Positions 1-9,189 of a DNA stretch of 64,000 nt are shown here, piece after piece. The notes under the pieces were generated by a model, which searched no databases, was not told where the DNA came from, and saw only the letters and a list, made by a program, of their open reading frames with translations. How positions within the stretch are numbered: the first letter of the stretch is position 1; each line of letters starts with the position of its first letter. The DNA is from Ustilaginoidea virens (Eukaryota > Ascomycota > Sordariomycetes > Hypocreales > Clavicipitaceae), in contig NC_057317.1 in assembly GCF_000687475.1 (NCBI RefSeq), positions 4,836,501-4,900,500 on the forward strand, in the 5' to 3' direction. The position numbers were made by a program, and so were the translations under genes.

Positions 1-934
1 CGACAAGCTCCCGATCGACAAGCTCCCTGTCGATAAGCTTCCTATTAACAAGCTCCCTATCGTTGGCGGTATTAAGCGAGATATTATCCCAGGTGTCGAT
101 GGACTGGTCGATAAGCTGCCTTTTGTTGGAGAAGTCACCAAGGATCTCCCTGTCGACAAGCTCCCTGTCGATAAGCTTCCTATTAACAAGCTCCCTATCG
201 TTGGCGGTATTAAGCGAGACATTATCCCAGGTGTCGATGGACTGGTCGATAAGCTGCCTTTTGTTGGAGAAGTCACCAAGGATCTCCCTGTCGACAAGCT
301 CCCTGTCGATAAGCTTCCTATTAACAAGCTCCCTATCGTTGGCGGTATTAAGCGAGACATTATCCCAGGTGTCGATGGACTAGTCGATAAGCTGCCTTTT
401 GTTGGAGAAGTCACCAAGGATCTCCCTGTCGACAAGCTCCCTGTCGATAAGCTTCCTATTAACAAGCTCCCTATCGTTGGCGGTATTAAGCGAGACATTA
501 TCCCAGGTGTCGATGGACTGGTCGATAAGCTGCCTTTTGTTGGAGAAGTCACCAAGGATCTCCCTGTCGACAAGCTCCCTGTCGATAAGCTTCCTATTAA
601 CAAGCTCCCTATCGTTGGCGGTATTAAGCGAGACATTATCCCAGGTGTCGATGGACTAGTCGATAAGCTGCCTTTTGTTGGAGAAGTCACCAAGGATCTC
701 CCTGTCGACAAGCTCCCTATCGATAAGCTTCCTATCGTTGGCGGTGTTAAGCGAGACATGATCCCAGGTGTCGATGGACTGGTCGATAAGCTGCCTTTTG
801 TTGGAGAAGTCACCAAGGATCTCCCTATCGACAAGCTCCCTATCGTTGGCGGTATTAAGCGAGACATGATCCCAGGTGTCGATGGACTGGTCAATAAGCT
901 GCCTTTTGTTGGAGAAGTCACCAAGGATATTACT
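1..934 (+). repeat. 138-bp coding tandem repeat with a nested 15-bp repeat
   Basis: The marker GGACTGGTCGAT (or GGACTAGTCGAT) recurs at 101, 239, 377, 515, 653, 776 and 884. The spacing is 138 bp four times, then 123 and 108 bp. Both shortenings are multiples of 15 bp, the length of one DKLPx pentapeptide codon block. Units are almost identical at DNA level, including silent sites, which indicates recent expansion or ongoing homogenisation. Confidence 0.95.
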
Positions 935-1012
935 GGCACTGGGCTCAATGGTGTTGAAGATCGTGTTATCGGAGGCTTGTCACACACCATTCCCGCCAGC
1001 AAAGGAAATTAA
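1..1012 (+). CDS. Tandem-repeat protein with one Lys-Arg per repeat (5' truncated); Kex2-processed precursor candidate
   Basis: The frame that starts at base 2 is open from the window edge to the TAA at 1010-1012, so this is the 3' part of a gene whose start lies off the left edge. It encodes about six near-identical 46-residue repeats. Each contains the blocks IPGVDGLVDKLP, FVGEVTKD, a run of xKLP(V/I) pentapeptides, and IVGG(I/V)KRD. The last two units are shorter (123 and 108 bp) because one and then two pentapeptides are missing. A short non-repeat tail, rich in Gly, Thr and Ser, ends in SKGN. The dibasic KR once per unit is what a Golgi kexin would cut, which suggests a polypeptide that yields many copies of a ~44-residue peptide. 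That role is inference; a repetitive cell-wall protein is the main alternative. No signal peptide can be checked because the N-terminus is missing. No domain family is recognised. Confidence 0.75.
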   Translation, partial: DKLPIDKLPVDKLPINKLPIVGGIKRDIIPGVDGLVDKLPFVGEVTKDLPVDKLPVDKLPINKLPIVGGIKRDIIPGVDGLVDKLPFVGEVTKDLPVDKLPVDKLPINKLPIVGGIKRDIIPGVDGLVDKLPFVGEVTKDLPVDKLPVDKLPINKLPIVGGIKRDIIPGVDGLVDKLPFVGEVTKDLPVDKLPVDKLPINKLPIVGGIKRDIIPGVDGLVDKLPFVGEVTKDLPVDKLPIDKLPIVGGVKRDMIPGVDGLVDKLPFVGEVTKDLPIDKLPIVGGIKRDMIPGVDGLVNKLPFVGEVTKDITGTGLNGVEDRVIGGLSHTIPASKGN

Positions 1013-1677
1013 GAATTGTCACGGGTCGGGGGGCGGGGTTCATGTTCATGTTCATGATAGGATCACGATGCTGTGTATTCGTGGCGGCACAATGTATTTA
1101 TTGTAACCTGCAAGCTCGTTGGATCTTTGACCTTCGAGTTGGAGATGTTTTGATGCGTATACTCTATTTCAGGAAAATAGAACGGGCGCTCAAATGCTTA
1201 TTGAGTATATATACCAAGATACGAAGTGTTTATATTGAGCGATAGCATCCTTGGATAACACACGTCAATGTCTCGCAATGTGTACGGAGTAATTGCGACT
1301 GGGCTTTGAATCGGCGGCAGATGCGGAATTGATCCGATATTCGGCGGTGACGTTGACGGTGACACTGACGGTGACGTTGCAAGCGGCTTGAGCCAAGTCA
1401 CTCCGCCTGCCCCGCCCAGGAAGGCGCAATCGAGCAACGACTACTCCGTACTCCGTACAGTAACAACAGCTGCCTACGGAGGGAGTGCCTTGCCAAAACT
1501 ACTGGTGGAAGGCGCCACCAGGGGCCAGGACGGACAACGACTGACTGTCATTGGTTCCCCCGCTCTTCTGCCAGACTCGATTGAATCCTTGGAGGACGAC
1601 GGATTCTGTCTGCTTCACACACTCTCTTGGCCATTGACGCCTAAAAGGTGGCCAACCCGGGCCAGCATTCATTCAGC
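1013..1677. other. Intergenic, no gene seen
   Basis: This is the spacer between the repeat-protein stop and the cystinosin-like start. It holds three copies of the dispersed word TACTCCGTA or its complement (1282, 1442 and 1449, the last two overlapping), and a short imperfect GACGGTGAC repeat near 1350-1380. No open frame here looks coding. Confidence 0.6.
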
Positions 1678-2607
1678 ATGAGCTTTCTCCAGGCCCTGTC
1701 CGGCCTCGTTGGCTGGATCTACACCTTTTGCTGGAGCGCATCGTTTTACCCCCAGCTACTACTCAATCTTGGCAACAAGAGCACCGCGGGCACCACCGTC
1801 GACTTTCCCTTCATCAACTCGTTAGGTATGGCGCGCCAAAAGCATGCTTGTCATGTCCCTGCGAGGAAGACGAAGCAGACGACGGCCGGGTGCTGACAAG
1901 GAGACGCAGGATTCCTTGCTTATTTCGCCTCCAACACTGCCTTCTACTACTCCCCCGCCATCCGCAAGCAGTACGCCGCCAGACACAACCGTCTCACCCC
2001 GACCGTCCAGTTCAACGACATCGCCTTTGCGCTGCACGCCTCCGTCGTCTCTTGCATCACCCTGTCGCAGTACCTCTTGCGGCCTCTCTGGGGCTTCTCC
2101 CAGACCCCCGCCCACCGCCCCAGTCGCTTCATCCTCGGTGTCGCCGCAGGGTGCGTTGCCGGCCTTGTTGCCACCTACTTGATGGTCGCGTCCGCTGCCG
2201 CCAAGGGCCACATTGACCCGGCCGAGGACTGGTGCGAGCTGGATGTCGTCTACGCGCTGGGCTACGTGAAGCTCATCATCACGCTCGTCAAGTTCACGCC
2301 GCAGATCCTCGTCAACTATCGCAACAAAAGCACAAAGGGCTGGAGCATATGGCAAATCACGTTGGATTTTGCCGGCGGCGTCCTAAGCGTGGCCCAGCAG
2401 GCCATCGACAGTTATCTGCAGCATGACTGGAGCGGTCTCACGGGCAATCCGGTCAAGTTCGCCCTGGGCAACGTTAGCATGGTGTATGACTGCGTCTTTT
2501 TTGCCCAGCATTACGTTCTGTACAGCGGGTCTCATGCTACACGCGGGAGCTTGGAGGAAGACTCTCTGCTGGTGGATGAGGACGAACGGCAGGGACGGGT
2601 AGACTAG
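1678..2607 (+). CDS. CTNS: Cystinosin-like PQ-loop vacuolar transporter
   Basis: CDS join(1678..1825,1910..2607), 281 aa. The 84-nt intron has a GTATGG donor and an ACGCAG acceptor, and splicing restores the frame at SLG-FLAYF. Family knowledge: cystinosin (Ers1 in yeast) is a seven-helix PQ-loop protein that exports cystine with protons from the lysosome or vacuole. Both signature loops are visible: FYPQLLLNLGNKST near residues 24-37 and FTPQILVNYRNKSTKGWSIW near 190. Each is followed by the aspartate-containing segment typical of the family (TVDFPF and ITLDFAGG). The C-terminus is a short acidic tail, DEDERQGRVD. Length and topology fit cystinosin rather than the lysine/arginine PQ-loop exporters. 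A second, unrelated-subfamily PQ-loop gene lies at 15.1-16.2 kb. Confidence 0.9.
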
Positions 2608-3751
2608 GTGCGTACATGAAGAACTGTATGCTAGACGAAGCTGTGTACTACGCTTAATAACATGTGTGTGGCGGTAGATTCTCCAACCTGGAATGTATTG
2701 GGGCGCAAAAATATTCGATGCAAACCTTTTCTCGTAGACGTATGAAAGCTCCGAGCCAGACCTGCTGCGATAATGAGAACTACGGTCTGGCGTGAGAATT
2801 TATTCCATCTCGCGGATCCTCAAAGGACTTCCGCCCCGAGAAACTCCCCGTCACCAACAAAACACCAGCACTTTGTTTTGTCGAGCCGGCAATCGTCACC
2901 GGCACAAGCAACTGGCAGCCCCGTCTTTTCTCAGTTACTCATGCCAATCTGATCTGATGCGCATCACCAAGTCGGGGGCTGGTAGACATTTGGCGCTCTT
3001 CTACCCGTATGGATGGTTTGGCCCATTGATTGCTTGCTCCGCACATCAACAAAAGCCAACTGGGGCTCAAACACCCTTTCCCAGACACGGCAACTTGCGA
3101 ATCCAAACCAGTCGGCGCGTTCGAGCTGCAGCAAGGCTCTTAGAGTTGCCTTTGGCACCACAATCACGTCCACTCGGAGAAAAATGCAGCGTCGCACAGG
3201 TGCTTACGCAAGCCATCCGTCTGGACCGTCTCGCTTGCAGCCATACTTTGGCAAATGCACGATGCGCAAACTATATCAACCACAGACGAGCAACCCGCGT
3301 GTGCCGCACACGACCGCCCCGCGGCAAACTATGGTTTGGCCTCACCAAGTCATCCAAACTGTAACCCCAGAGTCAGTGAACGTACCTTTTCCTTGGGCGT
3401 TGCGCATGAACCTTGCTTACAAGTAGCCCTTGCTGCCCATTGGGGGTTCATGAATCCGTCCAGTCAAACTGCCGGGACCGCGAGATCCAAGTCCCTTTTT
3501 TCAGACTGCGCATCATGTCAAGGCAGTACGGGCTCATACGGAGCTTTGGGATCATGTTGTCGATGTCGGCCAAACCGCGAGGTGCTTCCCAAGTCTGCAA
3601 CCACGGCCTCTGCCTCTGTCCATCAGAACCACTGACAGTCCGCTCCCTACCATCACCACCCTGAACTCTGCTACATCCATCTTCGCCAAATAGACTACGC
3701 AGGCTGTCCTCTCCCTCAAACTATATTTCCCGGGGGAAAAGCTAGATGGTC

Positions 3752-3758
3752 TATATAA
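3752..3758 (+). promoter_or_regulatory. TATA-like box
   Basis: TATATAA lies 174 nt upstream of the ATG at 3932, in a pyrimidine-rich stretch. The distance suits a fungal promoter with a long repeat-bearing leader. Assignment rests on consensus only. Confidence 0.4.
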
Positions 3759-3827
3759 GCCCATCCTCTTCACCCGCAACCATATCTACCTGGCCATCCA
3801 GTTATCCCTGTCGTTCTTCAAAGCAAT

Positions 3828-3920
3828 CAAATCCTTGAAAGCTATCAAAGCCTTTAAAGCCATCAGAGCCTTCAGAGCCATCAGAGCCATCAGAGCCTTC
3901 AGAGCCATCAAAGCTTTCAG
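3828..3920 (+). repeat. Short tandem repeats in the 5' leader
   Basis: Degenerate units of CATCAGAGCC and CATCAAAGCC (9-12 bp, some with CTTTAAAG or CTTCAGAG spacers) fill the last ~100 bases before the ATG at 3932. They are probably transcribed as 5' leader. Confidence 0.8.
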
Positions 3921-3931
3921 ACACTTTCAAA

Positions 3932-4601
3932 ATGACTCTCCTCATGAACGGCGCTCTCCCTCCCTCCGAGGAGCCTCCCCAGGCCACATCCACATCGCAG
4001 TCCCTCCCCCAGCGCCTGCAGACCTTCAAGCTCCAGCAGCAGCAGCTCGCCGACCTCCGCCGCGAGGAGCAGCAACGCAAATGGCAAGAAATCAACGACG
4101 CCCTCAGCAACTTCCACATCACCCCCGCCGCCGAGGACCAGAACTTCGCCGAGCTGGCAGAGGAGGTGCGCGGCTACGAGTCGTACATCAGCATCGGCCA
4201 CCCGCCCCAGGACCAGCAGGCAGGCGAGGCATCCTCTCATTCTCTTCGGCGATGGCCGCGCGCCAGTGCAGCGTACGTACAGTACATCCCACCCGGCCGC
4301 GCACTCGGCGGGCTCAAAGACTAACTAACCCTCGTCCCACAGGAAGAAGAATGAACGGACCGCCGCGAGGAACGGCCAGCTGTTCCGGGATGACCCCGAC
4401 GCGGTGCTGCAGCCTCTCCGGTGCCCCGGCAACGGACAGGTCATTTTCTGGTTTCCCGACTCCCTGCCCGAGCTGCGCAAGACGGGGGAGAATGCGCTCA
4501 ACCAGATTGTGCTGCACCTGGATGACAACTTTGACTTTTCGCTGCATCGCGAGGCCAAGATTGAGTGGATATCTCGCCGCTGGGTCAAGCTTGATTTCTG
4601 A
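3932..4601 (+). CDS. Conserved-looking hypothetical protein with Gln-rich coiled coil
   Basis: CDS join(3932..4272,4343..4601), 199 aa. The 70-nt intron has donor GTACGT, branch ACTAACTAAC and acceptor CCACAG; splicing joins SAA to KKNERTA in frame. The start has a good context (AAAATGA). The N-terminal half contains a predicted coiled coil, LQTFKLQQQQLADLRREEQQ (residues ~30-50), followed by an acidic helical segment. The C-terminal half is compact, with FRDDPDAVLQPLRCPGNGQV, IVLHLDDNFDF and a WISRRWVKLDF end. Order and codon use look genuinely coding, but I do not recognise the family and assign no function. A Gly/Ser/Arg stretch just before the splice site (EASSHSLRRWPR) is less typical and leaves room for an alternative exon boundary there. 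Confidence 0.7.
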
Positions 4602-5267
4602 GAGTGTTTTGAGGGGACGATGCCGCGTGCCGCTTGCTGTGCGTTGCAGTTTCCATCTTGCTGCTATGTAATGGGGGCTTTGTGTTGGGTCTTTATATTG
4701 GGGCGGTGTATAATTGGGGGTCTTTTTGTACCGGGTGTTTACGTCCGTCTGTCTCTCTACCTGCCTGCCCCGGATGGTTTACTGGGTATTCGTCAACGAT
4801 ACGGCACAAGGCAAGCAAGCTGGAGAACCAACAGAAACACATACTCTTGCTCGACCATTCAACGTCTGTCACAAGGACAAACAGATGGACGAACCCCGAT
4901 GACACATGCTCGGGCGAGGGACGACGAGACAAGACAAACAAGACAGGACAAACAAGACAAGACAAACAAGACAAGACAAGACAAGACAAGACAAGACAAG
5001 ACAAAGACGACAAAAGTCTTGGGACAGGAAATTGAATTGACTTGTTGGCTGGGCTCGCTTGACCAAAGACTTTTGCAGCCTCGACTCCCTGGTATGCTCT
5101 CGTACAAGTACACACCCCCATCATCTCATATCCCCCACACCATCTATGCCCCTTTATGCCCCTTTATGCCCCTTTGTGCCCCTTTCCCCATCCCCCCACA
5201 AGAGAATACAACATCTAGTAGTGGTACAGGCGTCTCTACGCTTGGGGTATTTAATGTATTTACACGA
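4602..5267. other. Convergent intergenic region with ACAAG microsatellite
   Basis: This is the spacer between the 3' ends of the 3932 gene and the LeuRS gene. Its main feature is the ACAAG repeat at 4925-5003. A triplicated TATGCCCCTT block follows near 5143-5180. No gene is seen. Confidence 0.6.
4925..5003 (+). repeat. (ACAAG)n microsatellite
   Basis: Runs of ACAAG with a few ACAAAC or ACAGG interruptions near the start; the last ~40 bases are almost perfect. Confidence 0.9.
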
Positions 5268-7646
5268 CTACACGACAAAACTCATGACTCGCCCTCCGCG
5301 CACAGCAATGGCCGTCTTGGCCTTCTTCAAGTCGTATTTCCCGCCGCTGAACCGCTCCTTGCCCAGCTGGCTGTCGAGGATTGCGGTTATCATCCACTGC
5401 TTCAGCTCGTCACCCTGCAGTCCCGCAGGAGGAGGAGCCACGTCCACTACGCCCCGGACTTTCCCGTTGATCTGTACAGCGCAAGGCTGCTTCCGAGGCT
5501 GGAGCATGGCGGATCCCAGCGTGCCGTCCTGTGTGGGGAAACGTGTCGTGCTGAAGACAGACCCTCTCGAGGGATGCAACACGCTCCAGCACTCTTCGGC
5601 AAAGGCAGGTGCGATAGGCGCCAGCAGCTTGGTGAGGGTGCTGGTCGCATGCCTTTTGTAATTGTCGTCCGCTTTCGAGCTCAGCAGAGCGTTGGTGAGA
5701 CTCATCAGATCCGACACGATGGTGTTCAGCGAGTAGACGTCGTCGTACGAGTGCGTCACCGAGGCGATTGTCCGCTGCACGTGTCGCCACAACGCAGTGT
5801 CGGCATCCCACTGTGCCAGCTCGCGCGCACTCATCGAGCCCACTTTCTGAAAGCTCGACTCCAACAGGTCCCTGGCTTGTCCTGGTTCTTCTGGCGACGC
5901 CGACAGTGCCACGACCTGGTCGTGCAATCTCTGCAGCCAGCGGGTGACTCCCGAGATTTTGGCTTCATCCCAGTTCAGCACATCCCCGACCGGTGCCTGA
6001 AAGAGCATGTGAGCTCTGGTGGCATCAGCGCCGTACTTGGCAATGAATTCCGTGGGATCAACGCCGTTGTGCTTGGACTTGGACATCTTCTCAAAGGCTA
6101 CTGTGGCATCCGCACCGGTGGCCACGACCTTGGGGGATGCCGGGTCGGAGAGATCGACTTCGCTGGGTTTCAGAAAGGCGCCATTGTCAGGATTGATGTA
6201 CGTCTTTCCATGCACCATTCCCTGCGTAATCAGGCGCTTGAACGGTTCCGCTGACGACGACGTCTGCTCCGTGAAGCCTGCCATCAGCGGAGTCGAGGCC
6301 AAGAACTTGTAGATGAACCGAGCATACAGGAGATGCAAGATGGCATGTTCGATGCCTCCAATGTATGTGTCTACCGGCAGAATCTTGCTGGCTTCCGGGG
6401 AGAACAGCTGCTCGGCGTTGTGCGGGTCCGCGAAGCGTGCATAGTACCAGCTCGAGTCAACAAACGTATCCATGGTATCCGTATCCCGGCGAGCAGGTCC
6501 TTTGCACTTGGGGCAGTCGGCCTTCACAAACTCGGCAAGGGACTCGAGCGGATTTCCCGTCTTACCCCCGGACCAGTGCTCCGGAACAGTCGGCAGCTTG
6601 ACGGGCAAGTCTCCGTCCGGTACCGGCACCGCACCGCAAGAGTCGCAATGGATAATCGGGATCGGCGTTCCCCAATACCGTTGGCGGCTAATGAGCCAGT
6701 CCCGTAGACGCCACCTCTCGACGGGCTTTGCCAAGTTTGCTGCCTCTAGCATGCGCACCATGGTCTGGCCAGCTTCTTGTGAAAGCTTCCCCTTGAAGGC
6801 GCCACTGTGCTGGGTCATGACGCCATGGGCCACAAAGGGCCTCTCGTAGGGGAAGACGGTTGTGCTCTCGTCTTCCGATGCTGCAAGCACCATTCGTATG
6901 GGCTGATCGGCATGATGCGTCTTCCAGAATGAATGATCGCGCACATCATGGCCTGGGACACCCATGACAGCGCCTTCACCATAATCGCCCAGGACGTACG
7001 GCGCAACATAGATGGGGAGCGACGCCTTTGTAGCGTCAGGGGTGTCGTCATGGTATGCCAGTGGATTGATGGCGCGCAGTTGGGGCAACAGATAACCAAC
7101 CTTGGAATCAGGTGGCAGGCCTGGGAGGGTGTCCAAGAAGGCTTGGAGCTCAGCATCACTCTGTGCCAATTGACCAACCACGGGGTGCGACGCAGCTAGA
7201 GCAATGTACTGGACCCCAAAGAGTGTATCCGGCCGAGTGGTGAAGACCTCGATTGCTGCCCCGACATTGACACCACCGAGGGCCATTATAGGGAACTTGA
7301 CCATGGCTCCGGTGGATTTTCCTAGCCAATTCTTTTGCTGCGAAATTACGCGCTCCGGCCAGGCATTTCCCTTTGCGAGTTCATCCAAGTCTCTCAGAAG
7401 AGCATCTCGATACGCCGAGGTGCGGAAGAACCATTGCTTCAGCTTTTTCTTTTCGACCTTGGCCCCGGACCTCCACGAGCAGCCACTGGCATCAACCTGT
7501 TCATTGGCCAAGACGGTCTTATCGATGGGATCGTAGTTGACCTCGGCTTCAGCTTGGTAGGCAAGCCCTCTTTCATGCAACATGAGAAAGAGCTTTTGTG
7601 TGTGTTTGTAAAAGTCGGGTTCGCAAGCTGTAACCTCCTGCACAAT

Positions 7647-7696
<50 letters not shown>

Positions 7697-8310
7697 AATC
7701 AGTCAGTCAGTCAGTCAGCAAGCCCTTGTGCGAAGGGTAGAAGAAGGAAGCATGGAAGCCAGCTCACACGGCTCCAGTCCCAGCTGCCATTCATAACATC
7801 CAGCTGCTCCCTCATTTTCGCAATGTTGGTCCTCGTCCAATCCCCTGGCGCAATGCCTCGTTCGAGAGCAGCATTCTCAGCCGGCAGGCCAAAGGCATCC
7901 CAGCCCATTGGCAAAAGGACGTCGTCTCCTTGTAGTCTATGATATCGAGCGACCACGTCGGCGATAGTGTAGACTCGCAAGTGCCCGAGGTGTAGGCTAC
8001 CAGAAGGGTACGGGAACATTGGCAGGACATACTTTGTCCCCGGGCGGTTGTCCTGCTGCGGCGTGGCGACCTTGCGTTGCAGCCTCGGCGCCGCTTCCTC
8101 TTCTTTCCACTTCTGCCTCCATTTGCTGTCCAACGAGTTCAAGTCAACCGCATACCATCTCCGGGACGACGGGCTCCATACAGTAGAAGCACGTAGCTGA
8201 GGGTGACGCGCTCCAGACCCGTTGCCGTTGCGGCTTACTCCATGAAAAGCTGCCCGTAGAGCTGGACTGACTCCTTTGCAGGTCCTCAGCTTTGCGCACG
8301 TCGCGTACAT
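5268..8310 (-). CDS. NAM2: Leucyl-tRNA synthetase, mitochondrial (bacterial type)
   Basis: CDS complement(join(5268..7637,7768..8310)), 970 aa. The 130-nt intron runs 7767 to 7638 with donor GTGAGC and acceptor TTGTGCAG; splicing gives the family-typical DWSR-EVTAC. The first ~50 residues are Ser/Arg-rich without acidic residues, consistent with a mitochondrial targeting peptide. Class Ia signatures are present: the HIGH motif as HLGH (residues ~107-110, in [14 protein letters not shown]), the CP1 editing domain with [11 protein letters not shown], the [10 protein letters not shown] segment with paired CxxC motifs, and KMSKS in [10 protein letters not shown]. The enzyme charges mitochondrial tRNA-Leu; in yeast the orthologue Nam2 also helps splice group I introns. 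The gene is head to head with MTHFR at 9190. The intron carries a 46-nt poly-T tract on the coding strand just upstream of the acceptor. Confidence 0.95.
7650..7695. repeat. 46-nt homopolymer (A) inside the LeuRS intron
   Basis: Uninterrupted A on the plus strand, so poly-U in the pre-mRNA, ending about 10 nt from the 3' splice site. It is followed on the plus side by a (CAGT)n tract to about 7718. Confidence 0.95.
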
Positions 8311-9189
8311 GATGGCAGGTGCATTGTGCGAGGTTGGGTGGGAAAAGAGCAGAATGCTGAAAGCTTGGTTACGAGCTTGGCTGCTTTGAAGAAAGCTTCA
8401 ACGCGTGGCACAAAGACACGAAGATGACGATGACGGAATTTTCAAGTTGGGAAGGAGACTGGAGGCAGTACGGCAGGACGGCAGGACCTGCAGGGGCTCC
8501 TGCCGTTTCCATGCACTGTGCGTCATTGGGCTTTGATGAGAGAAGCCAGCCGTTCAAGCCCCGCTATAGCAGGTACATAGGTACCAGACTGTACCTGGTC
8601 CAAAACAGGGGATGGACACACTATCACGCAGCGATTGTACTCCGTACGAAAAACGCAGTATACCAGGTACATACCTAACGCATCACGGCTGGGGGTACGT
8701 ACTAGAGAAGGGTCTGGCAGGCTGCCCCGCCATGCCGTGCCGTTTGCGACGGAAGTCATTTGACGCATTGGGTTGCGCCGCCGAGATGTGCTCCTTCCTC
8801 GGACACGAAAATGCCCTGATATTTCCCCCCAAGCAAGGTGCCGACTTCATCTCATCAAGCGTCAACGTCAACGTCAACGTGCTTCTCTCGCCTGTCCTCC
8901 GCACACAAAGCTCCAGCCCGCCCGCTTCGTGGTGTTTGGCAGCGCATTTTGCAGTTCAAGGCCGTCTGTCTGCGGTGCGCTGTCTGCCCGGACTGCCGCT
9001 GTGGCCAGCCAGTGCCGCCATCCGCGCCATCCCCATCCCCATCCCCATCCCCATCCCACTTCCCCTCCATTTGGCAACAATTGACACAAGTTACTTACTG
9101 CTGTTACGACTTCTTGAAACCCGCCGTCGCTTTCAAGTCGCATCATCTCCTGCGCTCACTGCAAGTCCTTTCCATCGGCATCTTGCAGC
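8311..9189. promoter_or_regulatory. Shared upstream region between LeuRS and MTHFR
   Basis: The two start codons are 879 bp apart on opposite strands, so this stretch must hold both promoters. It contains one TACTCCGTA word (8638), GGTACATA/TAGGTACC-like words near 8572-8600 and 8667, a (GTCAAC)n run near 8860-8880, and a (CCCATC)n run near 9030-9055. No specific regulator site can be named. Confidence 0.5.

Larger units (their letters stand above)
2608..3931. other. Intergenic, no gene seen; upstream region of the 3932 gene
   Basis: About 1.3 kb without a convincing gene. Several 80-190-codon open frames overlap on both strands but lack recognisable motifs or splice-linked partners. The 3' end holds a TATA-like box at 3752 and a CATCAGAGCC-type repeat leader (3828-3920). 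Confidence 0.5.

Noticed and set aside
4620..6254. 544-codon plus-strand frame
   Set aside because: Antisense to LeuRS for most of its length; its first third is ACAAG repeat translation.
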